A DNA stretch of 42,598 bases, from assembly GCA_900470095.1 (NCBI GenBank), contig UBZM01000007.1:1-42598 (forward strand), in the 5' to 3' direction. Positions 7,989-17,869 of the stretch are shown here, piece after piece. The first letter of the stretch is position 1. Every line of letters starts with the position of its first letter. Origin of the DNA: Hyphomicrobiales bacterium (GTDB lineage Bacteria > Pseudomonadota > Alphaproteobacteria > Rhizobiales > Beijerinckiaceae). Below the pieces are notes generated by a model that worked only from the letters and a program-made list of their open reading frames with translations, was not told the origin of the DNA and made no database searches. Position numbers and translations under genes: made by a program.

Positions 7989-10900
7989 ATGCTTCAAGAG
8001 CTATCGCGCCGCCAGTTTTTGAGAGGCGCAGGAACGGGACTAGCCGGAACAGCCATAGCCGCGCTGGGGTTCGGGGAGTCGGAGCAGGCGCTGGCCCAGG
8101 CCGTGCGCCCCTTCAAGTTGGCGCAAACCACCGAGACGCGAAACACCTGCCCCTATTGCTCCGTCGCCTGCGGCGTCATCATGTATGGCTTGGGCGACAA
8201 ATCGAAGAACGCCCATTCGGCGATCATTCATATCGAGGGCGATCCGGATCACCCGACGAATCGCGGCACCCTTTGCCCCAAGGGCTCGGCCCTGCTCGAT
8301 TTCGTCCATGCCGAGACGCGCACGAAATTCCCGCAATATCGCGGCCCCGGCCAACGTGACTTCAAGCGCATCAGCTGGGGGGAGGCGCTGGACCGCATCG
8401 CGCGGCTGATGAAGGACGACCGCGACAAGAACTTCATCGCCACCAACCAGGACGGCGTGACGGTCAATCGCTGGTTGTCCACCGGGTTCCTGGCAGCCTC
8501 GGCGACGACCAACGAAACCGCCTTCATGACCTACAAGGTGGTGCGAAGCACCGGGATACTGGCGTTCGACAACCAGGCGCGCGTTTGACACGGACCGACG
8601 GTGGCCAGTCTGGCCCCAACATTCGGTCGCGGTGCGATGACGAACTCCTGGACGGACATCAAGAACACCGATCTCGTCGTCATCATGGGCGGCAATGCCG
8701 CCGAGGCGCATCCTTGCGGCTTCAAATGGGTCACTGAAGCGAAGGCCCAGCGAGGCGCGAAACTGATTGTCGTCGATCCGCGGTTCACGCGCTCGGCATC
8801 CGTCGCAGATTTCTATGCTCCGATCAGGCAGGGCACGGATATCGCCTTCCTCCTGGGGGTGATGAAGTACTGCATCGATAACGACAAAATCCAGCACGAT
8901 TACGTGCGCGCCTTCACCAACGCGCCTTATCTCGTGAAGGAAGGCTTCGGCTATCAGGAAGGCCTGTTCACCGGTTACGACGAAGCCAAGCGCGATTACG
9001 ACCGCTCAAGCTGGGAATACGAACTCGGTCCGGACGGTTACGTTCAGATCGATGAGACGCTGCAGCATCCGCGAAGCGTCTACCAACTTCTGAAGACCCA
9101 CATCGCAGCCTATACGCCGGAGATGGTTGAACGCATCTGCGGAACGCCGAAGGACAAGTTCCTGGCGATCTGCAAGATGATCTCGGAGACATCGGCGCGC
9201 GACAAGGTCATGACGTCGATGTATGCGCTGGGCTGGACCCAGCACTCCAAGGGCTCGCAGAACATCCGCTCGATGGCGATGCTGCAGCTGCTGCTCGGCA
9301 ATATCGGCGTGCGTGGCGGCGGCATGAATGCGCTGCGCGGCCACTCCAATATCCAGGGCCTGACCGATATCGGCCTGATGTCCAACCTGATCCCCGGCTA
9401 TCTGACCCTGCCGACGGACAAGGAGGTCGATTTCACGACCTATATGAGCACACGCGGTTTCAAGCCGCTGCGCCCCAACCAGATGAGTTACTGGCAGAAC
9501 TACAAGAAGTTCATGGTGAGCTTCCTGAAGTCGATGTGGGGCAATGCGGCGACGCCGGAGAACGATTTCGCCTATCAATGGCTGCCGAAGCTCGACGTGC
9601 CGGGCTACGATGTGCTGCGCACTTTCGAACTGATGAACCAGGGGAAGGTGAACGGCTATTTCTGCCAGGGCTTCAATCCGCTGCTGTCCTTCCCCAACCG
9701 GGGCAAGGTCACGGCTTCGCTCTCCAAGCTGAAATTCCTCGTCGTGATGGACCCGTTGCAGACGGAGACATCGCGTTTCTGGAAGGACGAGGGCGTCTTC
9801 AACGACGTCAAGCCCGAGGCTATCCAGACCGAGGTGTTCGAGCTGCCGACGACCTGCTTCGCAGAAGATGAGGGCTCGCTCGTCAACTCCGGCCGCTGGC
9901 TGCAATGGCACTGGCCGGGCGCCGAACCTCCCGGCGAGGCCAAGAGCGACACCTGGATCATGGGGCAGCTCCATCTCCGCTTGCGGGCGCTCTACCAGAA
10001 GGAAGGCGGCGCCTTCCCTGACCCGATCCTCAACCTGCACTGGCCGTATCGGGTACCAGACGATCCGATGCCGGACGAATTGGCGAAGGAGATGAACGGC
10101 TACGTCGTCTCAACCGTCACCGACCCGGTCGATCCGAGCAAGATCGTGCTGGAGAAGGGCAAGTTGGTCGATACGTTCGGGCAGTTGCGCGATGACGGAT
10201 CGACGGCCTGTGGCTGCTGGATCTATTCGGGTTCCTGGACGGAGCGGGGCAACATGATGGCCCGCCGGGATACGAGCGACCCCGGCAATACCGGCGCCTA
10301 TGCCAACTGGGCGTTCGCCTGGCCAGCCAACAGGCGCATCCTCTACAACCGCGCCTCCGCCGATATCGACGGAAAGCCGTGGGATCCGAAGCGCAGGCTG
10401 ATCGAGTGGAATGGCAGCAGCTGGACCGGGTTCGACGTGCCGGACATCGCGCCGGCCGCCAAGCCGCGGGATGTCGGCCCCTTCATCATGAACCCCGAGG
10501 GTACCGCGCGGCTGTTCTCGCGGGGCATGATGAAAGACGGCCCCTTCCCGGCCCATTACGAGCCGTTTGAAAGCCCGGTCATCAATGTCATGGCGCCCAA
10601 GATCCGCGGCAACCCTGCCGCTCGCATCTTCAAGGACGATCTGGCGGCGCTGGGCACTTCGGACAAGTTCCCCTATGCGGCGACATCCTACCGCCTGACC
10701 GAGCATTTCCATTTCTGGACCAAGCACGTCTGGGTCAATGCGGTGCTGCAGCCGGAGTTCTTCGTCGAGATCAGCGAACAACTGGCCGCGGAGAAGAACA
10801 TCCAGCCCGGCAGCTGGGTGAAGGTCTCGTCCAACCGTGGTTCCGTGCATGCGAAGGCCGTGGTGACCAAGCGCATCAAACCGATGATTTGCGACGGCAA

Positions 10901-11072
10901 AACGGTCCACATCGTCGGCATCCCGCTCCATTGGGGCTTCACCGGTGCGGCAAGGAAGGGTTTCGGCCCCAACAGCCTCACTCCGTTCGTCGGCGACGCC
11001 AACATCGAGACGCCCGAGTTCAAGGCGTTCCTGGTGAATGTCGAGCCGAGCAACGGGCCGGTCACGAGCTGA
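7989..11072 (+). CDS. fdoG: Formate dehydrogenase, catalytic alpha subunit, selenocysteine-containing (UGA at 8586-8588 = Sec200)
   Basis: 1027-residue periplasmic molybdopterin enzyme that oxidises formate to CO2 and passes electrons to FdoH. A Tat signal is present (RRQFLRGAG at 7-15; likely cut after ALAQA). The [4Fe-4S] ligands are Cys54, Cys57, Cys61 and Cys96. The in-frame TGA is flanked by NQARV and [16 protein letters not shown], exactly the context of Sec196-His197 in E. coli FdnG, so the two open frames are one gene. Similarity continues on both sides ([36 protein letters not shown], then the C-terminal MGD-binding domain). GGGAGG lies 6 nt before ATG 7989. fdoH follows 10 nt later. 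Standard gene callers will split or truncate it. The fdo/fdn name is by homology. Confidence 0.96.
8586..8627 (+). promoter_or_regulatory. SECIS element (bacterial, within fdoG)
   Basis: Hairpin directly behind the Sec codon. The lower stem ACCGA (8594-8598) pairs with TCGGT (8623-8627). The upper stem is GG (8600-8601) plus GGCC (8603-8606) pairing with GGCC (8612-8615) plus CC (8616-8617), with U8602 bulged and apical loop AGUCU (8607-8611). Counting the U of UGA as 1, the bulged U is position 17 and the loop G-U is 23-24, the nucleotides known to be needed for SelB recognition in E. coli fdhF. It should recruit SelB-GTP-Sec-tRNA to the UGA. Confidence 0.88.
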
Positions 11073-11082
11073 GGAGGCGGCG

Positions 11083-12003
11083 ATGGCAGGATTGCAGAGT
11101 CAGGACTTCGCCCGCATCTCGGCCACGACCTTCAGGCCGCCGGATGTTCGGCATGATTTCGAGGTGGCGAAGCTCATCGACGTCTCGAAATGCATTGGCT
11201 GCAAGGCATGCCAGGCGGCATGTCTCGAATGGAACAACCTGCGCGAGGAGGTCGGCTTCAACATCGGCGTCTATGACAACCCGCACGATCTGACACCGAA
11301 TACCTGGACGCTGATGCGTTTCACCGAATGGGAGAATGCGGAGAGCGGCAATCTGGAATGGCTGATCCGCAAGGATGGGTGCATGCATTGCGCCGATCCG
11401 GGCTGCCTCAAGGCCTGCCCCGCCCCGGGCGCCATCGTGCAGTACAATAACGGCATCGTCGACTTCGTCTCGGAGAACTGCATTGGCTGCGGCTATTGCG
11501 TGAAGGGTTGCCCCTTCAACATCCCGCGCATCAGCCAGACCGATCACAAGGCCTATAAGTGCACGCTCTGCTCCGACCGGGTCTCGGTGGGCCAGGCGCC
11601 GGCCTGCGCCAAGGCCTGCCCGACCGGTGCCATCGTCTTCGGCACCAAGGAGGCGATGCTGAACTATGCCGAGGGCCGGATCACCGACCTGAAGTCGCGC
11701 GGCTTCAAGAATGCCGGCATCTACGATCCACCGGGCGTCGGCGGCACGCATGTGATGTATGTGCTGCACCATGCCGACAGGCCGCAGCTCTATGCCAATC
11801 TTCCGCAGAACCCCCGGATCAGCCAGGTCGTCGAACTGTGGAAGGGGCTGACCAAATATACCGGCATGGCTGTCGTGGGTTTCGCCGCCATGTTCGCCTT
11901 CGTCCATGCGACCGTCGCAAGACGCAACGATGTCAGCCGTGCGGAAGATCGCGAGGCCGAGCATCTGATCGACGAGGAGGCAGCCCGTGGCCGTGAGGCG
12001 TGA
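11083..12003 (+). CDS. fdoH: Formate dehydrogenase, iron-sulfur beta subunit
   Basis: 306-residue four-cluster ferredoxin-like subunit that carries electrons from FdoG to the membrane cytochrome. Cys groups: [11 protein letters not shown] (37-47), [24 protein letters not shown], and CTLCSDR with ACAKAC. One transmembrane helix is near the C-terminus ([20 protein letters not shown]), which anchors it on the periplasmic face as in FdnH. Start: GAGGAGG 5 nt before ATG 11083. An alternative upstream in-frame start at 11038 lies inside fdoG. It overlaps fdoI by 17 nt, implying translational coupling. Confidence 0.95.
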   Translation: MAGLQSQDFARISATTFRPPDVRHDFEVAKLIDVSKCIGCKACQAACLEWNNLREEVGFNIGVYDNPHDLTPNTWTLMRFTEWENAESGNLEWLIRKDGCMHCADPGCLKACPAPGAIVQYNNGIVDFVSENCIGCGYCVKGCPFNIPRISQTDHKAYKCTLCSDRVSVGQAPACAKACPTGAIVFGTKEAMLNYAEGRITDLKSRGFKNAGIYDPPGVGGTHVMYVLHHADRPQLYANLPQNPRISQVVELWKGLTKYTGMAVVGFAAMFAFVHATVARRNDVSRAEDREAEHLIDEEAARGREA

Positions 12004-12682
12004 GGAGGAGCGCACGACCGTCGACCGCTACCCCGGCCGCGTGCGCGTCAATCACTGGGTGACGGCGATCTCGCTGATCCTGCTTGCGCTCAGCGGGGCC
12101 GCCCTGTTTCACCCGTCGCTGTTCTTCCTGTCGAGCTTCTTCGGTGGGGGCTCGAATACACGGATGCTGCATCCGTGGATCGGCGTGGTGCTGCTGCTGA
12201 GCTTTGCCATCCTGTTCGTCCAGATGGTCCGCTACAATTTCTGGACCCGTGTCGATACGGAATGGATGCGCCATATCGGCGACGTGATGGCCGGTCGCGA
12301 GGAGAATCTCCCCGAAATCGGCAAGTATAACGGAGCGCAAAAGCTCGTCTTCTGGCTGATGACGCTGATGATCCTCGTCCTGTTCGGCACAGGTCTGATG
12401 ATCTGGTATGAGTATTTCGGCACCAGCTTCACGATCGAGCAACAGCGCTTCGCCCATATCGTGCACGCGCTGGCGGCAATCGCGATGCTGTTGGTCGTCA
12501 TCGTCCATATCTATGCCGGCTTCTATGTGCGCGGCACGATCAACGCGATGACGGAGGGCAAGGTGACGGGTGGCTGGGCTTTCCGGCATCATCGGCTCTG
12601 GCTCCGGCGCGAAGCCCGCAAGGGCGTCATCGACGAGCGGCAGGTGCCCCCACGCCGTCATGGCGTAGGTCCGGCGGAATAG
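11987..12682 (+). CDS. fdoI: Formate dehydrogenase, cytochrome b556 gamma subunit
   Basis: 231-residue integral membrane protein with four hydrophobic helices that takes electrons from FdoH through two b-type hemes to quinone. Histidines suited to heme binding lie in [18 protein letters not shown], near MLHPWIGVV, and in [22 protein letters not shown]. The start is GTG at 11987, supported by GAGGAGG about 6 nt upstream; a second GTG two codons on is possible. Its C-terminal tail is basic. It is the last structural subunit; fdhE follows after 68 nt. Confidence 0.93.
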   Translation: MAVRREEERTTVDRYPGRVRVNHWVTAISLILLALSGAALFHPSLFFLSSFFGGGSNTRMLHPWIGVVLLLSFAILFVQMVRYNFWTRVDTEWMRHIGDVMAGREENLPEIGKYNGAQKLVFWLMTLMILVLFGTGLMIWYEYFGTSFTIEQQRFAHIVHALAAIAMLLVVIVHIYAGFYVRGTINAMTEGKVTGGWAFRHHRLWLRREARKGVIDERQVPPRRHGVGPAE

Positions 12683-12750
12683 TATTTCGCGGGGCAGCTT
12701 CGGCTGCTCCGCCTCGACGTGGCCCGTGCGGTTCGTGAGGTTGATGCTTG

Positions 12751-13671
12751 ATGAGTGACAGCCAGGATTTTGCGACCTTTGAAGATGTCGGCATCGCCGA
12801 ACGCGACAAGCCCCCCTTCATCCGGCTTCCAGAACCACGTTTGATATTCGGGCTGCGCGCCATGCGCTTCGCAGCCCTGGCGCCGGGGCACCAGCTCCAG
12901 CCCTATCTGACCTTCCTTGCGGCGCTCTCAACCGCCCAGGAGCAACTGGCGGGCGTGATCGCTCCGCCGTCGATGCCATCGCTTACCGAACAACGGAGCC
13001 GCGCGGCCAGCGCGATGCCTCTGCTGCCGCGTACGGAACTGGCCTCGGACGAGGCGACGTCAGCATGTTTCGCAGGGCTTCTCGTTCTGCTCGAAGGCGT
13101 CATCATGCCGGAGCTTGCTCGCGCCGCGTTGAACCGGGCGAAGGAAGCAGACAGTGCCGCGCGTAATACGATGTTCGCGGCCGTGCTCGACGACGCCGTG
13201 CCTGCAGAGACAGCCGCCGAACACATCTTCGCGGCTGCGGCCCTGCAAGTCGTTGCGGCCCAGCGCGCTGCAATGCTCGACGCCACCCTGCCCCAGCCCG
13301 TCGCCGATGGCGTCTGCCCGTGCTGCGGCGGCCCGCCTGTCGCGAGCGCTGTCACGGCCACGGCGAACATCGAAGGTGTTCGCTATGTCCAGTGCTCGCT
13401 TTGCGCAACGCAGTGGAACCATGTTCGGGTGAAATGCGTCTCCTGCGGCTCGACCAAGGGCATCGCCTATCAGGCCATCGAAGGGATCGCTGACACGATC
13501 AAGGCGGAGACCTGCGACGAGTGCCGGACTTACCTGAAGATCCTGAACCAACGGAAGGATGCGGAGTTGGAGCCAGTGGCCGACGATGTCGCGAGCCTCG
13601 GCCTCGACCTTCTGGTCTCGGAAGCAGGATGGCGCCGTGCCGGCGTGAACCCTTTCCTGCTCGGCTACTGA
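12751..13671 (+). CDS. fdhE: Formate dehydrogenase accessory protein FdhE
   Basis: 306-residue cytoplasmic rubredoxin-like protein needed for assembly of Tat-exported formate dehydrogenases; in E. coli it binds iron and the immature catalytic subunit. Four cysteine knuckles are visible: CPCC, CSLC, CVSC and CDEC, in the C-terminal half, as in E. coli FdhE (309 aa). The ATG at 12751 was preferred over the in-frame TTG at 12748; GTGAGG lies about 10 nt upstream. Its partner fdhD (sulfurtransferase) is not in the window. Confidence 0.93.
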   Translation: MSDSQDFATFEDVGIAERDKPPFIRLPEPRLIFGLRAMRFAALAPGHQLQPYLTFLAALSTAQEQLAGVIAPPSMPSLTEQRSRAASAMPLLPRTELASDEATSACFAGLLVLLEGVIMPELARAALNRAKEADSAARNTMFAAVLDDAVPAETAAEHIFAAAALQVVAAQRAAMLDATLPQPVADGVCPCCGGPPVASAVTATANIEGVRYVQCSLCATQWNHVRVKCVSCGSTKGIAYQAIEGIADTIKAETCDECRTYLKILNQRKDAELEPVADDVASLGLDLLVSEAGWRRAGVNPFLLGY

Positions 13672-13696
13672 TCATGCGTCTCCCGGAGGGAGCCTG

Positions 13697-15100
13697 ATGA
13701 ACCGACCTGAACGCTTCCGGCCGCCATCGGTGGATGAGGTGCTGCGCAGCCCGCATTGCGAACTCGCACTTGCGCGCTACGGCCGGCCGGCGACGACACA
13801 GGCTGTCCGCCAGGTGCTGGAACAGATGCGGCAGGCCGAGCCGCACCCTGCCCCCGTCAAGGCGATCGCCGAGCGCGCGCTGGCTCGCCTGGAGGATCGG
13901 GAGCGGCCGTCGCAACGACCGGTCATCAACCTCACCGGCACGGTGCTGCACACCAATCTCGGCCGCGCCCTGCTGGCAGAGGAGGCGATCGACGCCGTCA
14001 TCGCGGCGATGCGCTCGCCGACCAATCTCGAATACGACATCGAGGCCGGCAAGCGCGGCGAGCGCGACGCGCATGTCCGCGACCTCGTCCGCGAACTGAC
14101 GGGGGCCGAGGACGCGCTCCTCGTCAACAACAATGCCTCGGCCGTCCTGCTCGTGCTCAATACCTTCGCCCGGGAACGCGAGGCCATTGTCTCGCGCGGT
14201 GAGCTGATCGAGATCGGCGGCGCCTTCCGGATGCCCGACATCATGGCGCGTGCCGGCGCGATCCTGCGTGAGGTCGGCACGACGAACCGTACCCATCTGC
14301 GCGATTATGCCGAGGCAATCGGCTCCGCGACGGGGCTGATCATGAAGGTCCATACATCGAATTACATGGTGCAGGGCTTCACTGCAGCCGTCGAGCCCGC
14401 AGAACTCGCGGCACTGGCCCATCAGCATGACCTCCCCTTCGTCGATGATCTCGGCTCCGGCACGCTGATCGACCTTGCGCGCTGGGGGCTGCGCCATGAG
14501 AAGACCGTGCAGGATGCGCTGAAGGGCGGCGCGGATCTCGTCACCTTCTCGGGCGACAAACTGCTCGGTGGGCCGCAGGCCGGCTTCATCGCCGGCCGCA
14601 AGGAACTGGTGGCCCAGCTCGCGAAGAATCCGCTCAAGCGCGCCCTGCGCCTCGACAAGCTACGCCTTGCCGCGCATGAAGCCACGTTGAAGCTTTACCG
14701 CAACCCCGACCGGCTGGCCGACAGGCTGCCGACGCTGCGCCTGTTCACGCGCCCTGCAGCCGCACTGCGCAGCCTGGCCGAGCGCGTGCTGCCGCACGTC
14801 GCCAACGTGCTAGGCTCCGGCTGGATCGTCGAAATCGCCGATTGCTCCAGCCAGATCGGCTCAGGTGCGCTGCCGCTCGAAACGCTGCCGAGCGCCGGAA
14901 TCACGATGAAGCCATCCGGCAAGGCCTCCGGCGCCGCATTGGACAAACTCGCCGCCGCCTTTCGCGCCCTGCCCCTGCCTGTGATCGGGCGCATCGCGCA
15001 AGGCGCGCTGGTCTTCGACCTGCGCTGCCTGGAGGACGAGGATGCCTTCATCCGCCAATTGCGCATGTTGAAGCCCGAGGTCGGCGATGCCCTTGCTTGA
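13697..15100 (+). CDS. selA: L-seryl-tRNA(Sec) selenium transferase
   Basis: 467-residue PLP enzyme that converts Ser-tRNA(Sec) to Sec-tRNA(Sec) with selenophosphate from SelD. Motifs: VINLTGTVLHTNLGRALL near the start, TNLEYDIEAGKRGER, VNNNASAVLLVLNT, HTSNYMVQGF, VDDLGSGTLID, and the PLP lysine Lys288 in SGDKLLGGPQAG. Length matches the bacterial family (about 460 aa). GGAGGG lies 7 nt before ATG 13697, and fdhE ends 25 nt upstream. It overlaps the next gene by 14 nt. Confidence 0.97.
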   Translation: MNRPERFRPPSVDEVLRSPHCELALARYGRPATTQAVRQVLEQMRQAEPHPAPVKAIAERALARLEDRERPSQRPVINLTGTVLHTNLGRALLAEEAIDAVIAAMRSPTNLEYDIEAGKRGERDAHVRDLVRELTGAEDALLVNNNASAVLLVLNTFAREREAIVSRGELIEIGGAFRMPDIMARAGAILREVGTTNRTHLRDYAEAIGSATGLIMKVHTSNYMVQGFTAAVEPAELAALAHQHDLPFVDDLGSGTLIDLARWGLRHEKTVQDALKGGADLVTFSGDKLLGGPQAGFIAGRKELVAQLAKNPLKRALRLDKLRLAAHEATLKLYRNPDRLADRLPTLRLFTRPAAALRSLAERVLPHVANVLGSGWIVEIADCSSQIGSGALPLETLPSAGITMKPSGKASGAALDKLAAAFRALPLPVIGRIAQGALVFDLRCLEDEDAFIRQLRMLKPEVGDALA

Positions 15101-15836
15101 CCGCCTCCTCCGTCGCGACCGGTCGCCCCCGGCCGACACCGCCCAAGCGATGTCGGCGGCTTCCGCGGCGGTCGAGCGTGGAGATTACGGTGCGGCTCTG
15201 GCCATCTGGGGGCCGCTCGCTCACGCCGGTGTGGCACGCGCCCAGAACAATATCGGTGCCTGCTTCGCCGAGGGACTGGGCGTCGAGCCCGATCCGGCGC
15301 TGGCGCTGCGCTGGCTCCTGCTCTCGGCCGAAAGCGGCGATCCGGTCGGCCAGCGCAATCTCGCCGCCCTGCATTTCAAGGGCGACGGCGTCGCGCAAAG
15401 CGACGCCGAGGCGGCCCGGCTCTACCGGCTCGCGGCCGAACAGGGTGATGCGCCGGCGCAGGACATGCTCTCCTGGATGCTGCTGGAGAGCGGCGATGCG
15501 GCTGATCTGCCCGAGGCGCTGCGCTGGGCGGAAGCCGCGGCCGGGGCCGGGATTGCTGCCAGCATGACCCGGCTCGGCATGATGCATCACGAGGCGCTCG
15601 GCGTAGAGCGGAACCCGGTGCTGGCGGCGCAGTGGTGGCAGCGCGGCGCCGAAGCGGGCGACGCCGACGCTAAGGCCATGCTCGGCGCCGCGACACTGCT
15701 CGGCCAAGGCGTCGCGAAGGACGCTGCCCGCGCTCTCGGCCTTCTGCTTGACGCCGAGCGCGGCGGCAGCCTGCTCGCCGCCCCTTTCATCAAGGCAGCG
15801 CGCGCGGCCGTCGCGCCCGAAGAGGCCGCGCCATGA
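15087..15836 (+). CDS. Sel1-like repeat (TPR-type) protein between selA and selB
   Basis: 249 residues made of tandem Sel1-like helical repeats of about 36 residues: A-x-x-x-L-G/A-x-x-x-x-x-G-x-G-V-x-x-D-x-x-x-A-x-x-W/L. Repeats are clear at about 50-85 (AQNNIGACFAEGLGVEPD), 86-121 (GQRNLAALHFKGDGVAQSD), 122-157 and 158-195 (SMTRLGMMHHEALGVERN), 196-230. No signal peptide is seen, so it is probably a cytoplasmic protein-protein adaptor. It overlaps selA by 14 nt and selB by 4 nt, the tightest coupling in the cluster, which argues for a role linked to Sec synthesis or delivery. That role is inference; the name Sel1 refers to a eukaryotic protein and not to selenium. Confidence 0.85.
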   Translation: MPLLDRLLRRDRSPPADTAQAMSAASAAVERGDYGAALAIWGPLAHAGVARAQNNIGACFAEGLGVEPDPALALRWLLLSAESGDPVGQRNLAALHFKGDGVAQSDAEAARLYRLAAEQGDAPAQDMLSWMLLESGDAADLPEALRWAEAAAGAGIAASMTRLGMMHHEALGVERNPVLAAQWWQRGAEAGDADAKAMLGAATLLGQGVAKDAARALGLLLDAERGGSLLAAPFIKAARAAVAPEEAAP

Positions 15837-17863
15837 TCATCGGCACGGCGGGCCATATCGATCATGGCAAGACCTCGCTGGTGAAACGCCTCACCGGCGT
15901 CGATACCGATCGCCTCAAGGAGGAGAAGGAGCGCGGCATCACCATCACGCTCGGCTTCGCCTTTTGGCCGCAGCGGGATGGCCGGATCATCGGGTTCATC
16001 GATGTGCCTGGTCACGAGAAATTCGTGCATACAATGCTGGCTGGCGCCTCCGGCATCGATTTGCTGCTGCTCGTCGTGGCTGCCGATGACGGAGTGATGC
16101 CGCAGACGCGCGAGCATGTCGACATCGCCCGCTTGCTCGGCATTGGCCAAGCCGTTGTCGCGATCACCAAATCCGACCTCGTCGAAGCGGCGCGCCTGGC
16201 CGAATTGCACAGCGAAATCGGCATGCTGCTTGCTGACACGACATTCCCTGACGCACGGATCCTGCCGGTCTCGACTGTGACCGGGGCGGGTATCGCCGAG
16301 CTTGCCGCGCTGCTGAGCGAACGAGCCAAATCCTCGCATATGCGCAGTGGCGATGGCGCCTTCCGCCTGGCCGTGGATCGCTGCTTTACACTCTCCGGCG
16401 CCGGCACGGTCGTCACCGGTACGGTCCTCTCCGGAGCAGTCGCGGTCGGCGACGGCATCATTGTCTCCCCCTCGGGCATCCCGGCACGCGTGCGCTCGAT
16501 CCACGCCCAGAACCTCCCCACTGAGCGAGGGACTGCCGGCGATCGCTGTGCTCTCAATCTCGCCGGGTCGGAGATCTCAAAGGACGCGATCCATCGTGGC
16601 GACATGATTGTCGCTCCGCATCTGCATGCACCGGCCACGCGGATCGACGCCGAGCTCACCATCATCGCATCCGAGAAGAAGCCGCTGGCGATGTGGCAAC
16701 CGGTGCGGCTGCACCATGCGGCAACCGAGGTGGGCGCCCGCATCGTCCTGCTTGGCGGCGAGATCGCGCCCGGCGCGACGGCGCTGGTACAGCTCGTGCT
16801 CGACAGCCCAATCGCGGCGGCCACGCTTGATCGCTTTGTGCTGCGCGACACCAGTGCCTCACGGACGATCGGCGGTGGCCGCTTCCTCGACTTGCGTGCG
16901 CCGGAGCGTCGGCGCCGAAGCCCGGAGAGGCAAGCCCAGCTGTTCGCCCTTGCCGAGACCGACGACGCGGAAGCGCTGGCAAGGCTGCTCGACGAGCCGC
17001 CCTATCATGCCGAGCTGGAGGCCTTCGCGCGTGACCGCGCCCTGGGGCCCGGGCAGTCTGAGGCACTCGCGGCCAGGCTCGGCCTTGTGCCAATCGGTGC
17101 TTCGGTCATGCTCCCGCAGAGCTGGGAGAACCTCTCCGGCTCGGTGATCGAGATCCTGACAGCCTATCACGCCGACCACCCCGACCAGCCGGGAATGGGG
17201 CTGGAAAGGCTGCGGTTGGCCGTGACGCCGCGCTTGCCCGCTGCCGTCTTCCGCACGGCGTTGACCCGGCTGGCGCACGCCGGTGAACTCGTCGTCATCG
17301 GTTCCTGGATCAGGCGGCCCGAGCACGAGGTCAGGCTGACGCCGCAGGATGAGGCGCTCTGGGCACGCGTGGGGCCGTTGATCGGGAGGGGCGAGCGCTT
17401 CCGCCCGCCCCGCGTACGCGATGTCGCTCAGATCCTCGGTTGCCGAGAGGAGGATATCCGACGCCTGTTCCGCCTTGCCGGGCGTCGCGGCGACGTCCAC
17501 GAGGTCGCACTTGACCACTTTTTCCTGCGCGATACGGTCGCTGAAATGGTCGGCATCGCGGCAGATCTCGCGGCTGGGAATCCGGCCGGGTTCAACGCCG
17601 CGCAGTTCCGCGACAGGCTCGATAACGGCCGCAAGGTCGCGATCCAGATCCTCGAATTCTTCGATCGCCATGGCGTCACCATCCGCCGCGGCGATCTCAG
17701 GCGCATCAACCGCCAGCGGATCGACCTGTTCGGTCCGCTGGCGGTTGATGCGTCGAATGGAGGAGAAGCGTCCCCGGTGGGGCGTCCGGACTTCAAATCC
17801 GGGAGGGGCCGTCAGACGGTCTCTGGTGGGTTCGACTCCCATTCTCTTCCGCCAGCTCACTGA
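15833..17863 (+). CDS. selB: Selenocysteine-specific elongation factor SelB, reading frame running through selC
   Basis: EF-Tu-like GTPase that brings Sec-tRNA(Sec) to the UGA/SECIS. Motifs: P-loop GHIDHGKTS (7-15), [18 protein letters not shown] (57-64), and TKSD (112-115) in place of NKxD, as is common in SelB. Beta-barrel domains II and III follow to about residue 370, then C-terminal winged helices for SECIS binding, ending in [34 protein letters not shown]. Family-like sequence ends near residue 634 (DLFG). The frame then continues without a stop through a hairpin and the entire tRNA-Sec (residues 643-674) to a TGA at 17861. Total 676 residues. The last 40 or so are probably not part of the ancestral protein. 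Confidence 0.94.
   Translation: MIIGTAGHIDHGKTSLVKRLTGVDTDRLKEEKERGITITLGFAFWPQRDGRIIGFIDVPGHEKFVHTMLAGASGIDLLLLVVAADDGVMPQTREHVDIARLLGIGQAVVAITKSDLVEAARLAELHSEIGMLLADTTFPDARILPVSTVTGAGIAELAALLSERAKSSHMRSGDGAFRLAVDRCFTLSGAGTVVTGTVLSGAVAVGDGIIVSPSGIPARVRSIHAQNLPTERGTAGDRCALNLAGSEISKDAIHRGDMIVAPHLHAPATRIDAELTIIASEKKPLAMWQPVRLHHAATEVGARIVLLGGEIAPGATALVQLVLDSPIAAATLDRFVLRDTSASRTIGGGRFLDLRAPERRRRSPERQAQLFALAETDDAEALARLLDEPPYHAELEAFARDRALGPGQSEALAARLGLVPIGASVMLPQSWENLSGSVIEILTAYHADHPDQPGMGLERLRLAVTPRLPAAVFRTALTRLAHAGELVVIGSWIRRPEHEVRLTPQDEALWARVGPLIGRGERFRPPRVRDVAQILGCREEDIRRLFRLAGRRGDVHEVALDHFFLRDTVAEMVGIAADLAAGNPAGFNAAQFRDRLDNGRKVAIQILEFFDRHGVTIRRGDLRRINRQRIDLFGPLAVDASNGGEASPVGRPDFKSGRGRQTVSGGFDSHSLPPAH
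17702..17752. repeat. Perfect 19-bp inverted repeat at the 3' end of selB, abutting selC
   Basis: Bases 17702-17720 are the exact reverse complement of 17734-17752, with a 13-base loop (17721-17733). As RNA this is a very stable hairpin. It lies inside the selB frame and ends 6 nt before the first base of tRNA-Sec. No T run follows, so it is not a simple terminator. It may protect the upstream mRNA after tRNA processing, or be an inserted palindrome. Confidence 0.9.
17759..17854 (+). tRNA. selC: tRNA-Sec (anticodon TCA)
   Basis: 96-nt selenocysteine tRNA, CCA encoded. The acceptor stem has 8 bp: 17759-17766 with 17843-17850, including one G-U. The long D stem has 6 bp: CGTCCC/GGGGCG around CGGT. 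The anticodon stem CCGGA/TCCGG carries loop CTTCAAA with anticodon TCA at 17793-17795. A long variable arm (about 9 bp, loop CAG) follows, then the T arm GTGGG-TTCGACT-CCCAT, discriminator G17851 and CCA. The 8+5 acceptor-T helix is the bacterial tRNA-Sec hallmark. The whole gene lies in phase inside the selB reading frame. Confidence 0.97.
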
Positions 17864-17869
17864 GGTGCC

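Noticed and set aside
7989..8588. fdoG as a frameshifted or truncated pseudogene (two adjacent open frames)
   Set aside because: Both frames are in the same phase, the break is a single TGA in the exact Sec context NQARV-U-HGPTV, a SECIS follows, and selA, selB, selC and selD are in the window.
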